Shown piece after piece: positions 1-7,233 of a stretch of DNA of 55,014 bases (positions are counted from its first letter, which is position 1; every line of letters starts with the position of its first letter). The notes beneath the pieces are model-generated. The model saw nothing but the letters and a program-made list of their open reading frames with translations, did not search any database and was not told where the DNA came from. Source of the stretch: Bordetella parapertussis (GTDB lineage: Bacteria > Pseudomonadota > Gammaproteobacteria > Burkholderiales > SG8-39); assembly GCA_945861875.1 (NCBI GenBank), contig CAMAWC010000014.1, positions 1 through 55,014 on the forward strand. The letters are read 5' to 3'. The position numbers and the translations under genes were made by a program.

Positions 1-1
1 G

Positions 2-472
2 GACGCGGTCGAGGCAAGGCTGCAGAAATTCTTCCCCAAGCCCGGCCGCTATGAGATTGAATACGTCAACGTCTACAGCGTCAGCCAGCGTGTCGCAGCG
101 ACGTTTCGCAAGGGCCGAGCCCTGCTGGTTGGCGATTCGGCGCATGTCAACAATCCGATCGGCGGCATGGGCATGAACGGCGGCATTCATGATGCGATTA
201 ACCTGTGCGAGAAGCTGCCGGCAGTCATTCGCGGCGAGTTGAATGACTCGGTGCTCGACCTGTACAGCCGCCAGCGGCGCAAGGTCGCCAGCGATTACGT
301 CCAGGCGCAGACCATACGCAACAAGAAAATGATGGAAGAGCGCGATCCGGCCAGCCGCCGGCGCAATTTCGACGAGTTGCGCAAGATTGCGGAAAACCCG
401 GCGACGGCGAAGGCTTACATGCGCAATGCCGCCCTGATCGAATCGCTGCGTGCGGCGGCAGCAGTTCAGTAA
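2..472 (+). CDS. FAD-dependent aromatic monooxygenase, C-terminal part (truncated by window edge)
   Basis: The reading frame is open from the first complete codon to the TAA at 470-472 and encodes the last ~156 residues of a flavoprotein hydroxylase. The second FAD-binding signature is visible as ALLVGDSAHVNNPIGGMGMN, in which the GDSAH Asp contacts the ribityl chain of FAD, followed by GGIHDAINL. This is the PHBH/UbiH/MhpA-type fold that hydroxylates aromatic rings with NAD(P)H and O2. The N-terminal Rossmann GxGxxG motif and the substrate pocket lie outside the window, so the substrate cannot be named. The family call is firm. No partner gene follows: the next 800 bp are repeats and gene debris. 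Confidence 0.85.
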   Translation, partial: DAVEARLQKFFPKPGRYEIEYVNVYSVSQRVAATFRKGRALLVGDSAHVNNPIGGMGMNGGIHDAINLCEKLPAVIRGELNDSVLDLYSRQRRKVASDYVQAQTIRNKKMMEERDPASRRRNFDELRKIAENPATAKAYMRNAALIESLRAAAAVQ

Positions 473-572
473 GCGCCGCTTGTCCGCCAGATAGCGGCTG
501 TGCAAAGAAAGTAAGCAAAGAAAACACGCCCCACGGCACCGCCGCCGGATTGCAAGCGGACGCAAGCGCCGC

Positions 573-735
573 GGCGGCGGTGCTGGCGATGATCCCGCTC
601 ACCTGCAGCGCGTTTTTCGGGCCGATGGCGGTGGCCATCATGGGTGGCCTCATCGTCGCCACGGCGTTCACCTTGTTGTTTTTGCCGGCGCTGTATGCGG
701 CGTGGTTTCGGGTGAAGAGGCCACAGACGGCGTAG
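573..735 (+). pseudogene. C-terminal remnant of an RND-type efflux permease
   Basis: About 50 codons encode AAVLAMIPLT, then FFGPMAVAIMGGLIVAT and LLFLPALYAAWF, which is the last transmembrane hairpin of large (~1000 aa) RND efflux permeases. The TAG stop is at 733-735. The other ~95% of the gene is missing, and upstream sequence changes abruptly to repeat-like DNA. It is therefore a decayed fragment, not a small gene. The first 24 bp (573-596) recur at 1206-1229 with one mismatch, which marks past rearrangement. No promoter or ribosome-binding site is evident. Confidence 0.75.
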
Positions 736-742
736 GGATGAT

Positions 743-776
743 GGCTGGAAAGCCGCGCTGGACGGGCATTTCCAGG
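743..776. repeat. CTGGAAA hairpin, copy A of dispersed palindromic family
   Basis: CTGGAAA (745-751) and TTTCCAG (769-775) are perfect 7-bp arms continued by GCC/GGC inside. The sequence resembles the reverse complement of the element at 48315-48345 and shares its arm with copies at 6299, 18791 and 35808. It lies just after the RND remnant. Confidence 0.55.
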
Positions 777-808
777 CATCGCGTCATTTAATCCGAGGAT
801 GTTTCGCT

Positions 809-830
809 CCCTCTCCCTTGAGGGAGAGGG
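809..830. repeat. CCCTCTCCC...GGGAGAGGG intergenic hairpin repeat
   Basis: CCCTCTCCCT (809-818) and AGGGAGAGGG (821-830) form a perfect 10-bp stem with a 2-nt gap, followed by TTGGGGTGAGGG. Elements of this form are widespread between genes in proteobacteria. It is not a terminator, because there is no T-tract. Confidence 0.7.
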
Positions 831-967
831 TTGGGGTGAGGGTGAAAGCGTCGCGTTAGCTGCCATGCCGGGTCTCGCCCCGGCGGGCGAGTTACCTTTC
901 TTGTTTCGCTGTATAGACGACCCCACGTCACCGCCGCCTGCGGCGGTTCCCTCCGGTGCTCGGCAAA

Positions 968-994
968 GCGGGCCGGCGCATAAACTCGGCCCGC
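968..994. repeat. GCGGGCC/GGCCCGC hairpin
   Basis: Perfect 7-bp inverted arms at 968-974 and 988-994 with a 13-nt loop are followed by AAAAAG. A second small hairpin (CCGCCG/CGGCGG) lies about 15-20 bp upstream. No adjacent gene ends here, so I treat it as repeat DNA rather than a terminator. Confidence 0.4.
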
Positions 995-1205
995 AAAAAG
1001 CCGCGGACCTCAGACATATGCGCCGGAAGCCCCCCGCTTCGCCTGCGCTCCTCGGCGGCGCCGAAAGGGGGAGGTCAAACGCCAAAGCAAAACGACACAA
1101 TGCCGCGTTCACACTGCTTTTGATTTTTACCTTGTCCTTGACCTTGGAGCCCGTAGGCGTCTCCACAGCGTGAAAGCCTGAAAAATCCGGCCTGAGCCAT
1201 TCAGA

Positions 1206-1229
1206 GGCGGCGGTGCTGGCGATGGTCCC
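1206..1229 (+). repeat. Direct repeat of the RND remnant's first 24 bp
   Basis: The 24 bases match 573-596 at 23 of 24 positions, in the same orientation, and stop matching immediately after TCCC. The two copies bracket about 610 bp of repeat-rich DNA. This suggests duplication or insertion within a former RND pump gene. Confidence 0.55.
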
Positions 1230-1256
1230 TGGCTTCCATTTGCGCTTGCGCGCCAC

Positions 1257-1289
1257 AAGGAAATTCCTTACCATAAGGAACTTCCTTAC
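1257..1289. promoter_or_regulatory. Twin-palindrome operator of the toxin-antitoxin module
   Basis: Two copies of AAGGAANTTCCTTAC lie at 1257-1271 and 1275-1289. Each is itself a 13-bp palindrome, and their centres are 18 bp apart. They sit 21 bp before the antitoxin ATG. MazE/AbrB-type antitoxins usually repress their own promoter by binding such paired sites, so this is the likely autoregulatory operator. Binding is inferred. Confidence 0.7.
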
Positions 1290-1309
1290 AGGACGCGAAT
1301 CATCACATC

Positions 1310-1528
1310 ATGATTACCAGCAAACTGACCACCAAGGCGCAGACCACCATTCCACAACCGGTTCGCGCCGCGCTGCGTTTGCGGCCGGGTGACGAGTTGA
1401 TTTACGAGATCGACGCGCAGCGTGTAATCCTCACCAAGGCGAGCCGGGATGGCAAGACGGACGATCCGTTCCGCAATTTCGGCGAATGGAACTCCGAAGC
1501 CGATACCAAGGCCTATGGCAAGCTTTAG
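1310..1528 (+). CDS. AbrB/MazE-type antitoxin
   Basis: This 72-residue protein has a swapped-hairpin AbrB DNA-binding domain over residues 1-48 (KLTTKAQTTIPQPVRAALRL, then GDELIYEID and RVILTKAS). A short acidic C-terminal tail is of the kind that wraps the cognate toxin. Length and layout match type II antitoxins. The gene starts 21 bp after a pair of palindromes that are its likely operator, and its last 14 bases overlap the toxin start, so the two are translated together. Expected role: neutralise the PemK/MazF-type RNase and repress the operon. The family call is firm; activity is inferred. Confidence 0.88.
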   Translation: MITSKLTTKAQTTIPQPVRAALRLRPGDELIYEIDAQRVILTKASRDGKTDDPFRNFGEWNSEADTKAYGKL

Positions 1529-1868
1529 GCAGGGCGACGTCATCAAGGTGCCGTTTCCCTACACCGACCGGCCGACCCGGCAGTCACGCCCGGCGCTGGT
1601 GGTGTCGGCCGGAGGCATCGAGGACGCGCACGGATTGCTGTGGGTTGTCATGATCACCAGTGCGGAAAACCGCGGCTGGCCCGGCGACGTGCCGGTGGGC
1701 AATCTGGGCGTTGCCGGCCTTCCCGTGCCATCGTTGATTCGCACCGTCAAGATCGCGACCATCGAGGCTTCCGATGCGACCAGGCTGGGCAGGGTATCCG
1801 ATGCGGTGTGCAGAAAAGTGGTCACGCGGCTGGGGCGGGAACTGGGTTTCGCATCCCCGGCGGATTGA
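1515..1868 (+). CDS. PemK/MazF-family toxin (mRNA endoribonuclease)
   Basis: The 117-residue protein begins at the ATG at 1515 (MASFRQGDVIKVPFPYTD), which overlaps the antitoxin stop. An upstream in-frame start at 1449 would lie deep within the antitoxin gene and adds no homologous sequence. The MazF/PemK features are present: GDVIKVPFPYTD at the N-terminus, RPALVVS around residues 25-31, and the VVMITSA strand. These proteins cleave single-stranded mRNA at short motifs and cause growth arrest when the labile antitoxin is lost. The pair sits at the edge of a rearranged, repeat-rich patch, which suits a mobile addiction module. Cleavage specificity cannot be read from the sequence. Confidence 0.86.
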   Translation: MASFRQGDVIKVPFPYTDRPTRQSRPALVVSAGGIEDAHGLLWVVMITSAENRGWPGDVPVGNLGVAGLPVPSLIRTVKIATIEASDATRLGRVSDAVCRKVVTRLGRELGFASPAD

Positions 1869-2039
1869 GTCCGGACGGAAACCGTGGTCTGTGCCCGCGG
1901 TTTTCGCCGATGCATCTCATGACCTTGATGTTGCGCCTCCTCAGCGTAAAGGTGTGACCGCGGCGGTCGGCTGCCCAGAGCGCACAGCGCCGAAAGGCCG
2001 TAAAATTCGCCCCTCCCCGCTGCAAATCCAGGCCAGACC

Positions 2040-3161
2040 ATGACTATCAGCTCGACCCAGGAAATCATCGCCGAACTCAAGGCCGGCCGCATGGTCATTC
2101 TTGTTGACGAAGAAGACCGCGAGAACGAGGGCGATTTGCTCATGGCGGCCGACTTTGTCACCGCCGAAGCCGTCAATTTCATGGCCAGGTACGGCCGCGG
2201 CCTCGTGTGCCTGACGCTGACCGAGGCGCGCTGCCGCCAGCTCAAGCTGCCGCTGATGGTGCGCGACAACCGCGCGGCCATGGGCACCAACTTCACCGTC
2301 TCCATCGAGGCGGCGTACGGTGTCACCACCGGCATTTCGGCGCAGGACCGCGCGCGCACCATACAGGCGGCGGTCGCCGCCGATGCCAAACCCGAAGACG
2401 TGGTGCAGCCGGGACATATTTTTCCGCTCATGGCCGAGGCCGGCGGCGTGCTGGTGCGCGCCGGCCATACGGAGGCCGGCTGTGACCTCGCCGGGCTGGC
2501 CGGTCTTTCGCCCACGGCGGTGATTTGCGAGGTGTTGAAGGAAGACGGCACCATGGCGCGCTTGCCCGACCTGATCGAATTCGGCAAGCTGCACGGCATC
2601 AAGATCGGCACCATCGCCGACCTCATTCACTTTCGCAGCCAGAACGAGAGCCTGGTGCGTCGTGTCACCGAGCGCACCATCCAGACCGCGCACGGCCCCT
2701 TCCGCTTGGTGGCGTATCTTGAAAAACTCTCAGGACCGGGCTCGCCCTCGGGCGCGCCGCACCTGGCGCTGGTCCGCGGCGAAATCGATCCCGGGCTCGA
2801 AACACTGGTGCGCGTGCACGAACCGCTGTCGCTGGTTGATTTGCTCGATACCGGCGGCGGTACCCATTCCTGGTCGGTGCAGGACGCGCTGGCGCGCATC
2901 GCCGCCGAGGGCCGCGGCGTGATGGTGTTGCTCAATTGTTCCGAATCGCCCGGCCAGCTGATCGAACGCGTGTCCACGCCGGGCAAGCCGGCGCCGCTGA
3001 AAATGGACTTGCTCACCTACGGCATCGGCGCGCAAATACTGCGCGACCTCAAGGTCGGCAAGATGAAGCTCCTCGCCAGCCCGCGCAAAATGCCCAGCAT
3101 GGCCGGCTGGTCGCTGGAAGTGGCCGGTTATGAACAGCCCGCGGCGAAGGATCACAAATGA
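2040..3161 (+). CDS. ribBA: RibBA-type riboflavin enzyme: active DHBP synthase fused to a degenerate GTP cyclohydrolase II domain
   Basis: Of 373 residues, about 1-205 form 3,4-dihydroxy-2-butanone-4-phosphate synthase. It has the acidic loop [10 protein letters not shown] (residues 23-32) and the HTEAGCDLA stretch that bind ribulose-5-phosphate and Mg2+. Residues ~207-373 have the GTP cyclohydrolase II fold, but the zinc-binding segment that normally reads like ECLTGD...RCDCG is replaced by [18 protein letters not shown], with none of the three zinc cysteines. Family knowledge: such fusions are known as RibBX and are expected to lack cyclohydrolase activity, so a separate ribA should exist elsewhere. 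No FMN riboswitch is visible upstream. The stop overlaps the ribH start (ATGA). Confidence 0.93.
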   Translation: MTISSTQEIIAELKAGRMVILVDEEDRENEGDLLMAADFVTAEAVNFMARYGRGLVCLTLTEARCRQLKLPLMVRDNRAAMGTNFTVSIEAAYGVTTGISAQDRARTIQAAVAADAKPEDVVQPGHIFPLMAEAGGVLVRAGHTEAGCDLAGLAGLSPTAVICEVLKEDGTMARLPDLIEFGKLHGIKIGTIADLIHFRSQNESLVRRVTERTIQTAHGPFRLVAYLEKLSGPGSPSGAPHLALVRGEIDPGLETLVRVHEPLSLVDLLDTGGGTHSWSVQDALARIAAEGRGVMVLLNCSESPGQLIERVSTPGKPAPLKMDLLTYGIGAQILRDLKVGKMKLLASPRKMPSMAGWSLEVAGYEQPAAKDHK

Positions 3162-3631
3162 GCGCAGTCACCGATCTCGCCATCAATCTGGATGGCAGCG
3201 GCCTGCGCATCGGCATCGTGCGCTGCCGTTTTAACGAGCCGGTGGGCATGGCGCTGCTCGGTGCCTGCCGCGCGCGGCTTGCCGATCTGGGCGTCAGCGA
3301 CAAGGACATCACCCTCGCCAGCGTGCCCGGCGCGCTCGAGGCGCCGCTGGCGCTGCAAGGGCTCGCGGCAAGCGGCCGCTTTGACGCGCTGATTGCACTC
3401 GGAGCGGTGATCCGCGGCGAGACCTACCATTTCGAACTGGTCTCCAACGAGTCGGCCGCCGGCATCACCCAGGTCCAGCTCGATACCGGCCTGCCCATCG
3501 CCAACGGCATTCTCACCACCGAGACCGACGAGCAGGCCCACGCGCGCACCGCGCAAAAGGGGCGCGACTGCGCCGAGGCGGCGGTCGAAATGGCGGGCTT
3601 GCTGCGCCGGATCGAGCGGCTGGGCAAATGA
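3158..3631 (+). CDS. ribH: 6,7-dimethyl-8-ribityllumazine synthase
   Basis: The 157-residue protein condenses 5-amino-6-ribitylaminouracil with the RibB product to make the riboflavin precursor. Visible signatures are RFNEPV near residue 24, the [11 protein letters not shown] substrate loop, and [20 protein letters not shown], which contains the catalytic histidine and phosphate-binding residues. Its length fits the icosahedral or decameric lumazine synthase family. ATG overlaps the ribBA stop by 4 nt and its own stop overlaps the nusB start by 4 nt. This gives the ribBA-ribH-nusB order common in proteobacteria. Confidence 0.96.
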   Translation: MSAVTDLAINLDGSGLRIGIVRCRFNEPVGMALLGACRARLADLGVSDKDITLASVPGALEAPLALQGLAASGRFDALIALGAVIRGETYHFELVSNESAAGITQVQLDTGLPIANGILTTETDEQAHARTAQKGRDCAEAAVEMAGLLRRIERLGK

Positions 3632-4065
3632 AATCGATCCGCCATCGCGCGCGCGAGTTCGCGCTGCAAGGCCTTTACCAGTGGTTTGTCGCCGGCGGCG
3701 AGGCGGCCGGCATCGCCTCGCAGCTGCGCGATGCGCGCGATTTCGGCCAGGCCGACGACAAGTTGTTCACGCAAATTTTTCTCGGGGCCATCGCCGAATC
3801 GGATGCGCTCTGCGCAGCGCTCACGCCCTTGCTCGACCGTCCGCTGGCCGAACTCTCGCCGGTCGAGCGTGGCGTGCTGTTGCTCGGTGCCTATGAGCTG
3901 GCGCATTGCCCCGCCGTGCCTTACCGCGTCATCATCAACGAAGCGGTTGAACTGGCCAAGTCCTTCGGCGGCACCGACGGCCACAAGTATGTGAACGGTG
4001 TCCTCGACAAGCTGACGCCGCTGCTGCGCGCCGAAGAAGTGCAAAAGGCTAAAGTCAAAGCCTGA
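3628..4065 (+). CDS. nusB: Transcription antitermination factor NusB
   Basis: The 145-residue all-alpha protein starts with [15 protein letters not shown], the arginine-rich helix that binds boxA RNA. It ends with the conserved stretch [29 protein letters not shown]. NusB forms a heterodimer with NusE (S10) on boxA and promotes antitermination in rRNA operons. It is translationally coupled to ribH by an ATGA overlap, and thiL follows after 32 bp. This association with riboflavin and thiamine genes is standard in proteobacteria. Confidence 0.96.
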   Translation: MKSIRHRAREFALQGLYQWFVAGGEAAGIASQLRDARDFGQADDKLFTQIFLGAIAESDALCAALTPLLDRPLAELSPVERGVLLLGAYELAHCPAVPYRVIINEAVELAKSFGGTDGHKYVNGVLDKLTPLLRAEEVQKAKVKA

Positions 4066-4097
4066 TCCGCAACCACGGAGCCCGTCCGCCTGCTGCC

Positions 4098-5069
4098 ATG
4101 GCCAACGAATTTGACCTGATCCGCCGCTATTTCACCCGCCCGGCGCGCTCCGCCGTGCTCGGGGTGGGGGACGATTGCGCACTGCTGCCGCCGCGCCCGG
4201 GCATGCTGCTGGCGGTGTCCACCGACATGCTGGTGGAGGGGCGGCATTTCATGCCCGGTGCGGACCCGGAAAAGCTCGGCGCCAAGTCACTCGCGGTCAA
4301 TCTCTCCGACCTCGCAGCGATGGGCGCCGACCCGCGCTGGGCGACGCTGGCACTGGCCCTGCCCGATGCCGACGAAGTCTGGGTGGCGGCGTTTGCGCGC
4401 GGTTTTTTCGGCATGGCGGAACGCTTCGGCGTGGAACTCATAGGCGGCGACACCACGCGCGGCCCGCGCTGCATCAGCATCACCATCATGGGCGAGTTGC
4501 CGCCCGGCCTCGCGCTGCGGCGCGACGGCGCGCACGCCGGCGACGATATCTGGATTTCCGAATCGACCGGCGATGCGGCGCTGGGCCTGGCGCATCTTGC
4601 CGGGACAAGCAGCCTCACCGGCGACCAGCTCGATTCCTGCCTCGGGCGCCTGCACACGCCCGAGCCGCGCGTTGAACTGGGCGGCCGGCTGCGCGGTATT
4701 GCGCGCAGTGCCATTGATATCTCCGACGGCCTGCTCGCCGACATCGGCCATATCCTCGAGGAGTCCGGCGTCGCCGCTGAAGTGCGCTTCGACGCCCTGC
4801 CGCGCTCGGCGGCGATGTCCATGTGCAGCGATGCGGCGCTTGCCGCCGATTGCCTGCTCGCTGGCGGCGACGATTACGAACTTGCCTTTACCGCACAGCC
4901 GTTTCATCGCAACGAAATCGAGTCGATTGGCCACGACCTTGACCTGCGCCTGACGCGCATCGGCGTGGTGGTGGCGGCCTCTGCCGCTGATGCCGGACGA
5001 CTGACGCTGCGCGACGGCGGCGGCAACCCGATTAGCGTGGCGCGCAAGGGTTTTGACCATTTCGCCTGA
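4098..5069 (+). CDS. thiL: Thiamine-monophosphate kinase
   Basis: The 323-residue ATP-dependent kinase converts thiamine monophosphate to the active cofactor thiamine diphosphate. N-terminal hallmarks are EFDLIRRYF, GVGDDCALL and the STDMLVEGRHF motif with its Mg2+-binding acidic residues, then KSLAVNLSDLAAMGA and GGDTTRG. The C-terminal half carries AIDISDGLLADIGHI and LAGGDDYEL. Length matches E. coli ThiL (325 aa). The gene lies 32 bp after nusB and 42 bp before pgpA in an apparent operon. Confidence 0.96.
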   Translation: MANEFDLIRRYFTRPARSAVLGVGDDCALLPPRPGMLLAVSTDMLVEGRHFMPGADPEKLGAKSLAVNLSDLAAMGADPRWATLALALPDADEVWVAAFARGFFGMAERFGVELIGGDTTRGPRCISITIMGELPPGLALRRDGAHAGDDIWISESTGDAALGLAHLAGTSSLTGDQLDSCLGRLHTPEPRVELGGRLRGIARSAIDISDGLLADIGHILEESGVAAEVRFDALPRSAAMSMCSDAALAADCLLAGGDDYELAFTAQPFHRNEIESIGHDLDLRLTRIGVVVAASAADAGRLTLRDGGGNPISVARKGFDHFA

Positions 5070-5078
5070 TGCCCAGGC

Positions 5079-5111
5079 GTGAACAAACCGTGAGCAAGCG
5101 GTGAACCAACC
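5079..5111. repeat. Imperfect 11-bp triplicated spacer between thiL and pgpA
   Basis: Three head-to-tail units, GTGAACAAACC, GTGAGCAAGCG and GTGAACCAACC, fill the gap up to the pgpA start codon. The spacer therefore seems to have grown by short tandem duplication, as at other gene junctions in this window. Confidence 0.5.
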
Positions 5112-5627
5112 ATGATCGAGCTAAAGGGACGCGGCATCGTGCGCGTCACGCCGCGCTTTGTGTTCGCCCACCCGGCGCACTTTGTCGCCCTGGGTTTTGG
5201 CGCAGGCGTGTTGCCGGCCGCCGGCACCTTCGGCACGCTGCTCGGCTTTCCGATTTATTGGCTGCTTGCGGCGCAGTTGCCGCCGGCATGGCTGTTCGGC
5301 GCCATTGTCGTGTTGTTTGCGCTTGGCGTGTGGGCCTGCGAGCTGACCGGCCGGCATCTTGGCGTGTCCGATCACAACGGCATGTGCTGGGACGAGGTCG
5401 TCGCCTTCCTGCTGGTGCTGATGCTCACACCAGAAGGCTGGTTCTGGCAGGCGCTGGCGTTTTTCGCCTTCCGCTTTTTTGACGTGGTCAAGCCACCGCC
5501 GATCCGCCACTTTGACCGTAGCATGAAAGGCGGACTGGGCGTCATGTTCGACGACATCCTCGCCGCCGGCTACACCGTGCTGCTGCTGGCCGTCGTCAAG
5601 CAGGCGCTCCCGCTTTTTGGCCTATGA
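5112..5627 (+). CDS. pgpA: Phosphatidylglycerophosphatase A
   Basis: The 171-residue inner-membrane lipid phosphatase dephosphorylates phosphatidylglycerol phosphate, the last step of phosphatidylglycerol synthesis. The N-terminal GFGAGVLPAAGTFGTLLGF motif is diagnostic of PgpA. DNGMCWDEVVAF-like sequence (here DHNGMCWDEVVAF) and FRFFDVVKPPPIRHFDR carry the conserved acidic and basic residues. Several hydrophobic segments span the membrane. Its TGA lies in the first unit of a heptameric ATGACCC repeat that runs into pncC. The thiL-pgpA order is conserved in many proteobacteria. Confidence 0.95.
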   Translation: MIELKGRGIVRVTPRFVFAHPAHFVALGFGAGVLPAAGTFGTLLGFPIYWLLAAQLPPAWLFGAIVVLFALGVWACELTGRHLGVSDHNGMCWDEVVAFLLVLMLTPEGWFWQALAFFAFRFFDVVKPPPIRHFDRSMKGGLGVMFDDILAAGYTVLLLAVVKQALPLFGL

Positions 5628-5651
5628 CCCATGACCTATGACCCATGACCC
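5624..5651. repeat. Heptameric tandem repeat (ATGACCY x4) joining pgpA to pncC
   Basis: ATGACCC, ATGACCT, ATGACCC and ATGACCC follow each other without a gap. The first unit contains the pgpA stop codon (5625-5627) and the last contains the pncC start codon (5645-5647). Copy-number change would alter gene spacing without changing either protein. Confidence 0.8.
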
Positions 5652-6145
5652 ACGATACGCTTAGCACCTTGGCTACCCTGGCCACCATCGTCGGCGCGCG
5701 GCTGAAGGCGCGCGGCCTGTTACTGGCCACCGCCGAATCGTGCACCGGCGGCTGGGTGGCGCAGGAGGTCACCGCCATCGCCGGCAGTTCGGAATGGTTC
5801 GAGCGTGGCTTTGTCACGTATTCCAATGCTGCGAAGATGGAGATGCTCGGCGTGACTGCCGCCACGCTTGCGGCGCACGGCGCGGTGAGCGAGCAGACGG
5901 CGGGGGAAATGGCCGCCGGCGCACTGGCCCACAGCAAGGCGCAGCTGGCCTTGTCCATTACCGGGGTTGCCGGGCCGGGCGGGGGCAGCGCGGAAAAGCC
6001 GGTTGGCATGGTCTGTTTCGGCTGGGCCGGCGCGGGCGGCGAAGTGCTTACCGTGACGCGTAATTTCAGCGGTGATCGCGACAGCGTCCGCCGCCAGGCG
6101 GTGATCTGTGCCCTGCAAGGCGTGCTGGAACGTCTCGAGCGCTGA
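5645..6145 (+). CDS. pncC: Nicotinamide-nucleotide amidohydrolase PncC (CinA C-terminal domain)
   Basis: The 166-residue stand-alone CinA C-terminal domain hydrolyses nicotinamide mononucleotide to nicotinic acid mononucleotide and ammonia in pyridine-nucleotide recycling. Diagnostic motifs are LLATAESCTGGWVAQEVTAI with the active-site serine region, a TYSNAAKMEMLGV segment, and SITGVAGPGGGSAEKPVG. Its length is that of YgaD/PncC, without the N-terminal MoeA-like half of full CinA. The start lies in the last heptamer of the preceding tandem repeat; the earlier ATGs in that repeat run into an immediate TGA or are out of frame. Confidence 0.94.
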   Translation: MTHDTLSTLATLATIVGARLKARGLLLATAESCTGGWVAQEVTAIAGSSEWFERGFVTYSNAAKMEMLGVTAATLAAHGAVSEQTAGEMAAGALAHSKAQLALSITGVAGPGGGSAEKPVGMVCFGWAGAGGEVLTVTRNFSGDRDSVRRQAVICALQGVLERLER

Positions 6146-6170
6146 GGCGACGCCGCACAAGTCCGTAGTT

Positions 6171-6260
6171 CGTCTTTCCCGCGAAAGCGGGAACCCATTT
6201 TGACTCATTGAATTCACGTTTTACGTCAAGATGGATTCCCGCTTTCGCGGGAATGACGGA
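6171..6260. repeat. Pair of inverted ATTCCCGCGAAAGCGGGAAT-type repeats
   Basis: Unit 1 (about 6171-6201) contains TTTCCCGCGAAAGCGGGAA, and unit 2 (about 6227-6260), in opposite orientation, contains ATTCCCGCTTTCGCGGGAAT. Each is a hairpin, and both are flanked by matching CCATTTT/AAGATGG. Related ATTCCC(N8)GGGAAT repeats are well known in Neisseria (dRS3) and other proteobacteria. The pair follows pncC and may act as a transcript end, though there is no T-run. Confidence 0.75.
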
Positions 6261-6298
6261 TTTACTCAGTGTTTCCGCAACTATTTTTCATAGGGGAT

Positions 6299-6335
6299 AG
6301 GCTGGAAAGCCATGACTGGCGCGGGTTTACAGCCT
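6299..6335. repeat. CTGGAAA-type hairpin, copy B
   Basis: The arms AGGCTGGAAA and TTTACAGCCT pair with one mismatch around ACTGGCGCGGG. It shares its arms and its CTGGCGCGGG core with the copy at 35808-35837. It lies in the convergent gap between pncC and the minus-strand Zn-ribbon gene. Confidence 0.5.
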
Positions 6336-6372
6336 ATGGCTGATTTTTTTGGCTTTGATTGCGGCGCTTGAA

Positions 6373-7179
6373 CTAGCCCTGATCCGCCTTGTCTCCCTCG
6401 GCCAGCGGCGAGTCGCTGAGCCGCGCCTTTTGCAGCCAGATGATCCACGCCGCCCAGGCGAGGGCAGCCAGCATCATCGCCTTGCCGACCCAGCCGAAAA
6501 ACAGGCCGATGCCGCGCGCTTTTTTCAGCAGCTTGAGATCGCCGAAAATATTCTGCCAGTCGTGGCCGTCGCTTTCGGCGCCGGTGCCGCCGCCCAGCAG
6601 GCCGATTTTCGGGTCGTAGGCGTCGTACATGTAGACGCCCATGTCGATGACCGAAAAGCCGAGCAGCCAGAAAAACAGCGCCGCGCCAAACGGGTCGCGG
6701 CGTTTTACCAGCAGCGCGACGCCCAGCACGATGGGCAGCAGGTGCTGCCCCAGGGTGCCGCCGAGGATCATGATGAACTGGCCGAACCAGCGAAAAATGG
6801 CGTAGTGGCCGGCTTCATGAAATGGCAGCAGGATCATGTGCAGGAAGTTGCTGCCGATTTCGCCGTCGGCAATGTCGGTGTCGCGCCAGATCAACAGGGT
6901 CCACAGACAGAACACCGCCAGCGCGGCGATGCGTCCCATCCAGTTGGTGCGCGACACTTCGTCGGGAACATGGAACAACCAAGCGGCAAGCCCGCCGTCC
7001 CGTGGCGTGGCTTTGTCGTCAGTGCCCTCTGATGCGGCACCGCCATCGGTCTGCGCGCGGCGCGGCGGCGCCATGCCGTACTTGGCCAGCACCAGGCCGC
7101 AGGCGGGGCAGGCTGCCGGCGCCGCTTGATTCGCGGGCAGCGGCGCATGGCCGCACTTGGGACAGGCGGGGTGGTTCAT
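6373..7179 (-). CDS. Zinc-ribbon integral membrane protein with an HEAGH motif, function unknown
   Basis: I do not recognise a named family for this 268-residue protein. The N-terminus has a compact zinc ribbon (C6-x2-C9 and C24-x2-C27). A polar linker to about residue 65 is followed by about five hydrophobic segments. The first membrane block ends in LPFHEAGHYAIFRWFGQF, with HEAGH at 121-125, which matches the HExxH zinc site of membrane metalloproteases such as the M50 site-2 family. D179 in a later segment could be a third ligand. Protease activity is only a possibility. It lies 54 bp downstream of the MFS gene on the same strand and may be the last gene of that operon. Confidence 0.6.
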   Translation of the reverse strand: MNHPACPKCGHAPLPANQAAPAACPACGLVLAKYGMAPPRRAQTDGGAASEGTDDKATPRDGGLAAWLFHVPDEVSRTNWMGRIAALAVFCLWTLLIWRDTDIADGEIGSNFLHMILLPFHEAGHYAIFRWFGQFIMILGGTLGQHLLPIVLGVALLVKRRDPFGAALFFWLLGFSVIDMGVYMYDAYDPKIGLLGGGTGAESDGHDWQNIFGDLKLLKKARGIGLFFGWVGKAMMLAALAWAAWIIWLQKARLSDSPLAEGDKADQG

Positions 7180-7233
7180 GCGCCCATGGTAGCCGCTAGC
7201 GCCCCCGGGTGCCGGTTCTGCCGCAAGGGCGTA

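Larger units (their letters stand above)
473..1309. other. Repeat-rich non-coding patch with gene debris
   Basis: This 837-bp stretch has no intact gene. It contains an AAAGAAAGTAAGCAAAG motif (about 505-521), an RND pump remnant, a CTGGAAA hairpin (743-776), a CCCTCTCCC hairpin (809-830), a 7-bp-arm hairpin (968-994) and a second copy of a 24-bp RND-derived sequence at 1206-1229. It ends in the toxin-antitoxin operator. Long open frames on the minus strand here have arginine/proline/serine-rich low-complexity translations and look spurious. Confidence 0.7.

Noticed and set aside
225-1274. 349-codon minus-strand open frame over the monooxygenase end and repeat patch
   Set aside because: Its translation is rich in Pro, Ala and Arg with no domain, and it crosses a real gene, hairpin repeats and gene debris on the other strand.
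1869-2039. FMN riboswitch before ribBA
   Set aside because: I looked for the conserved AGGGTG...CCGAC core in the 171-bp leader and found none.
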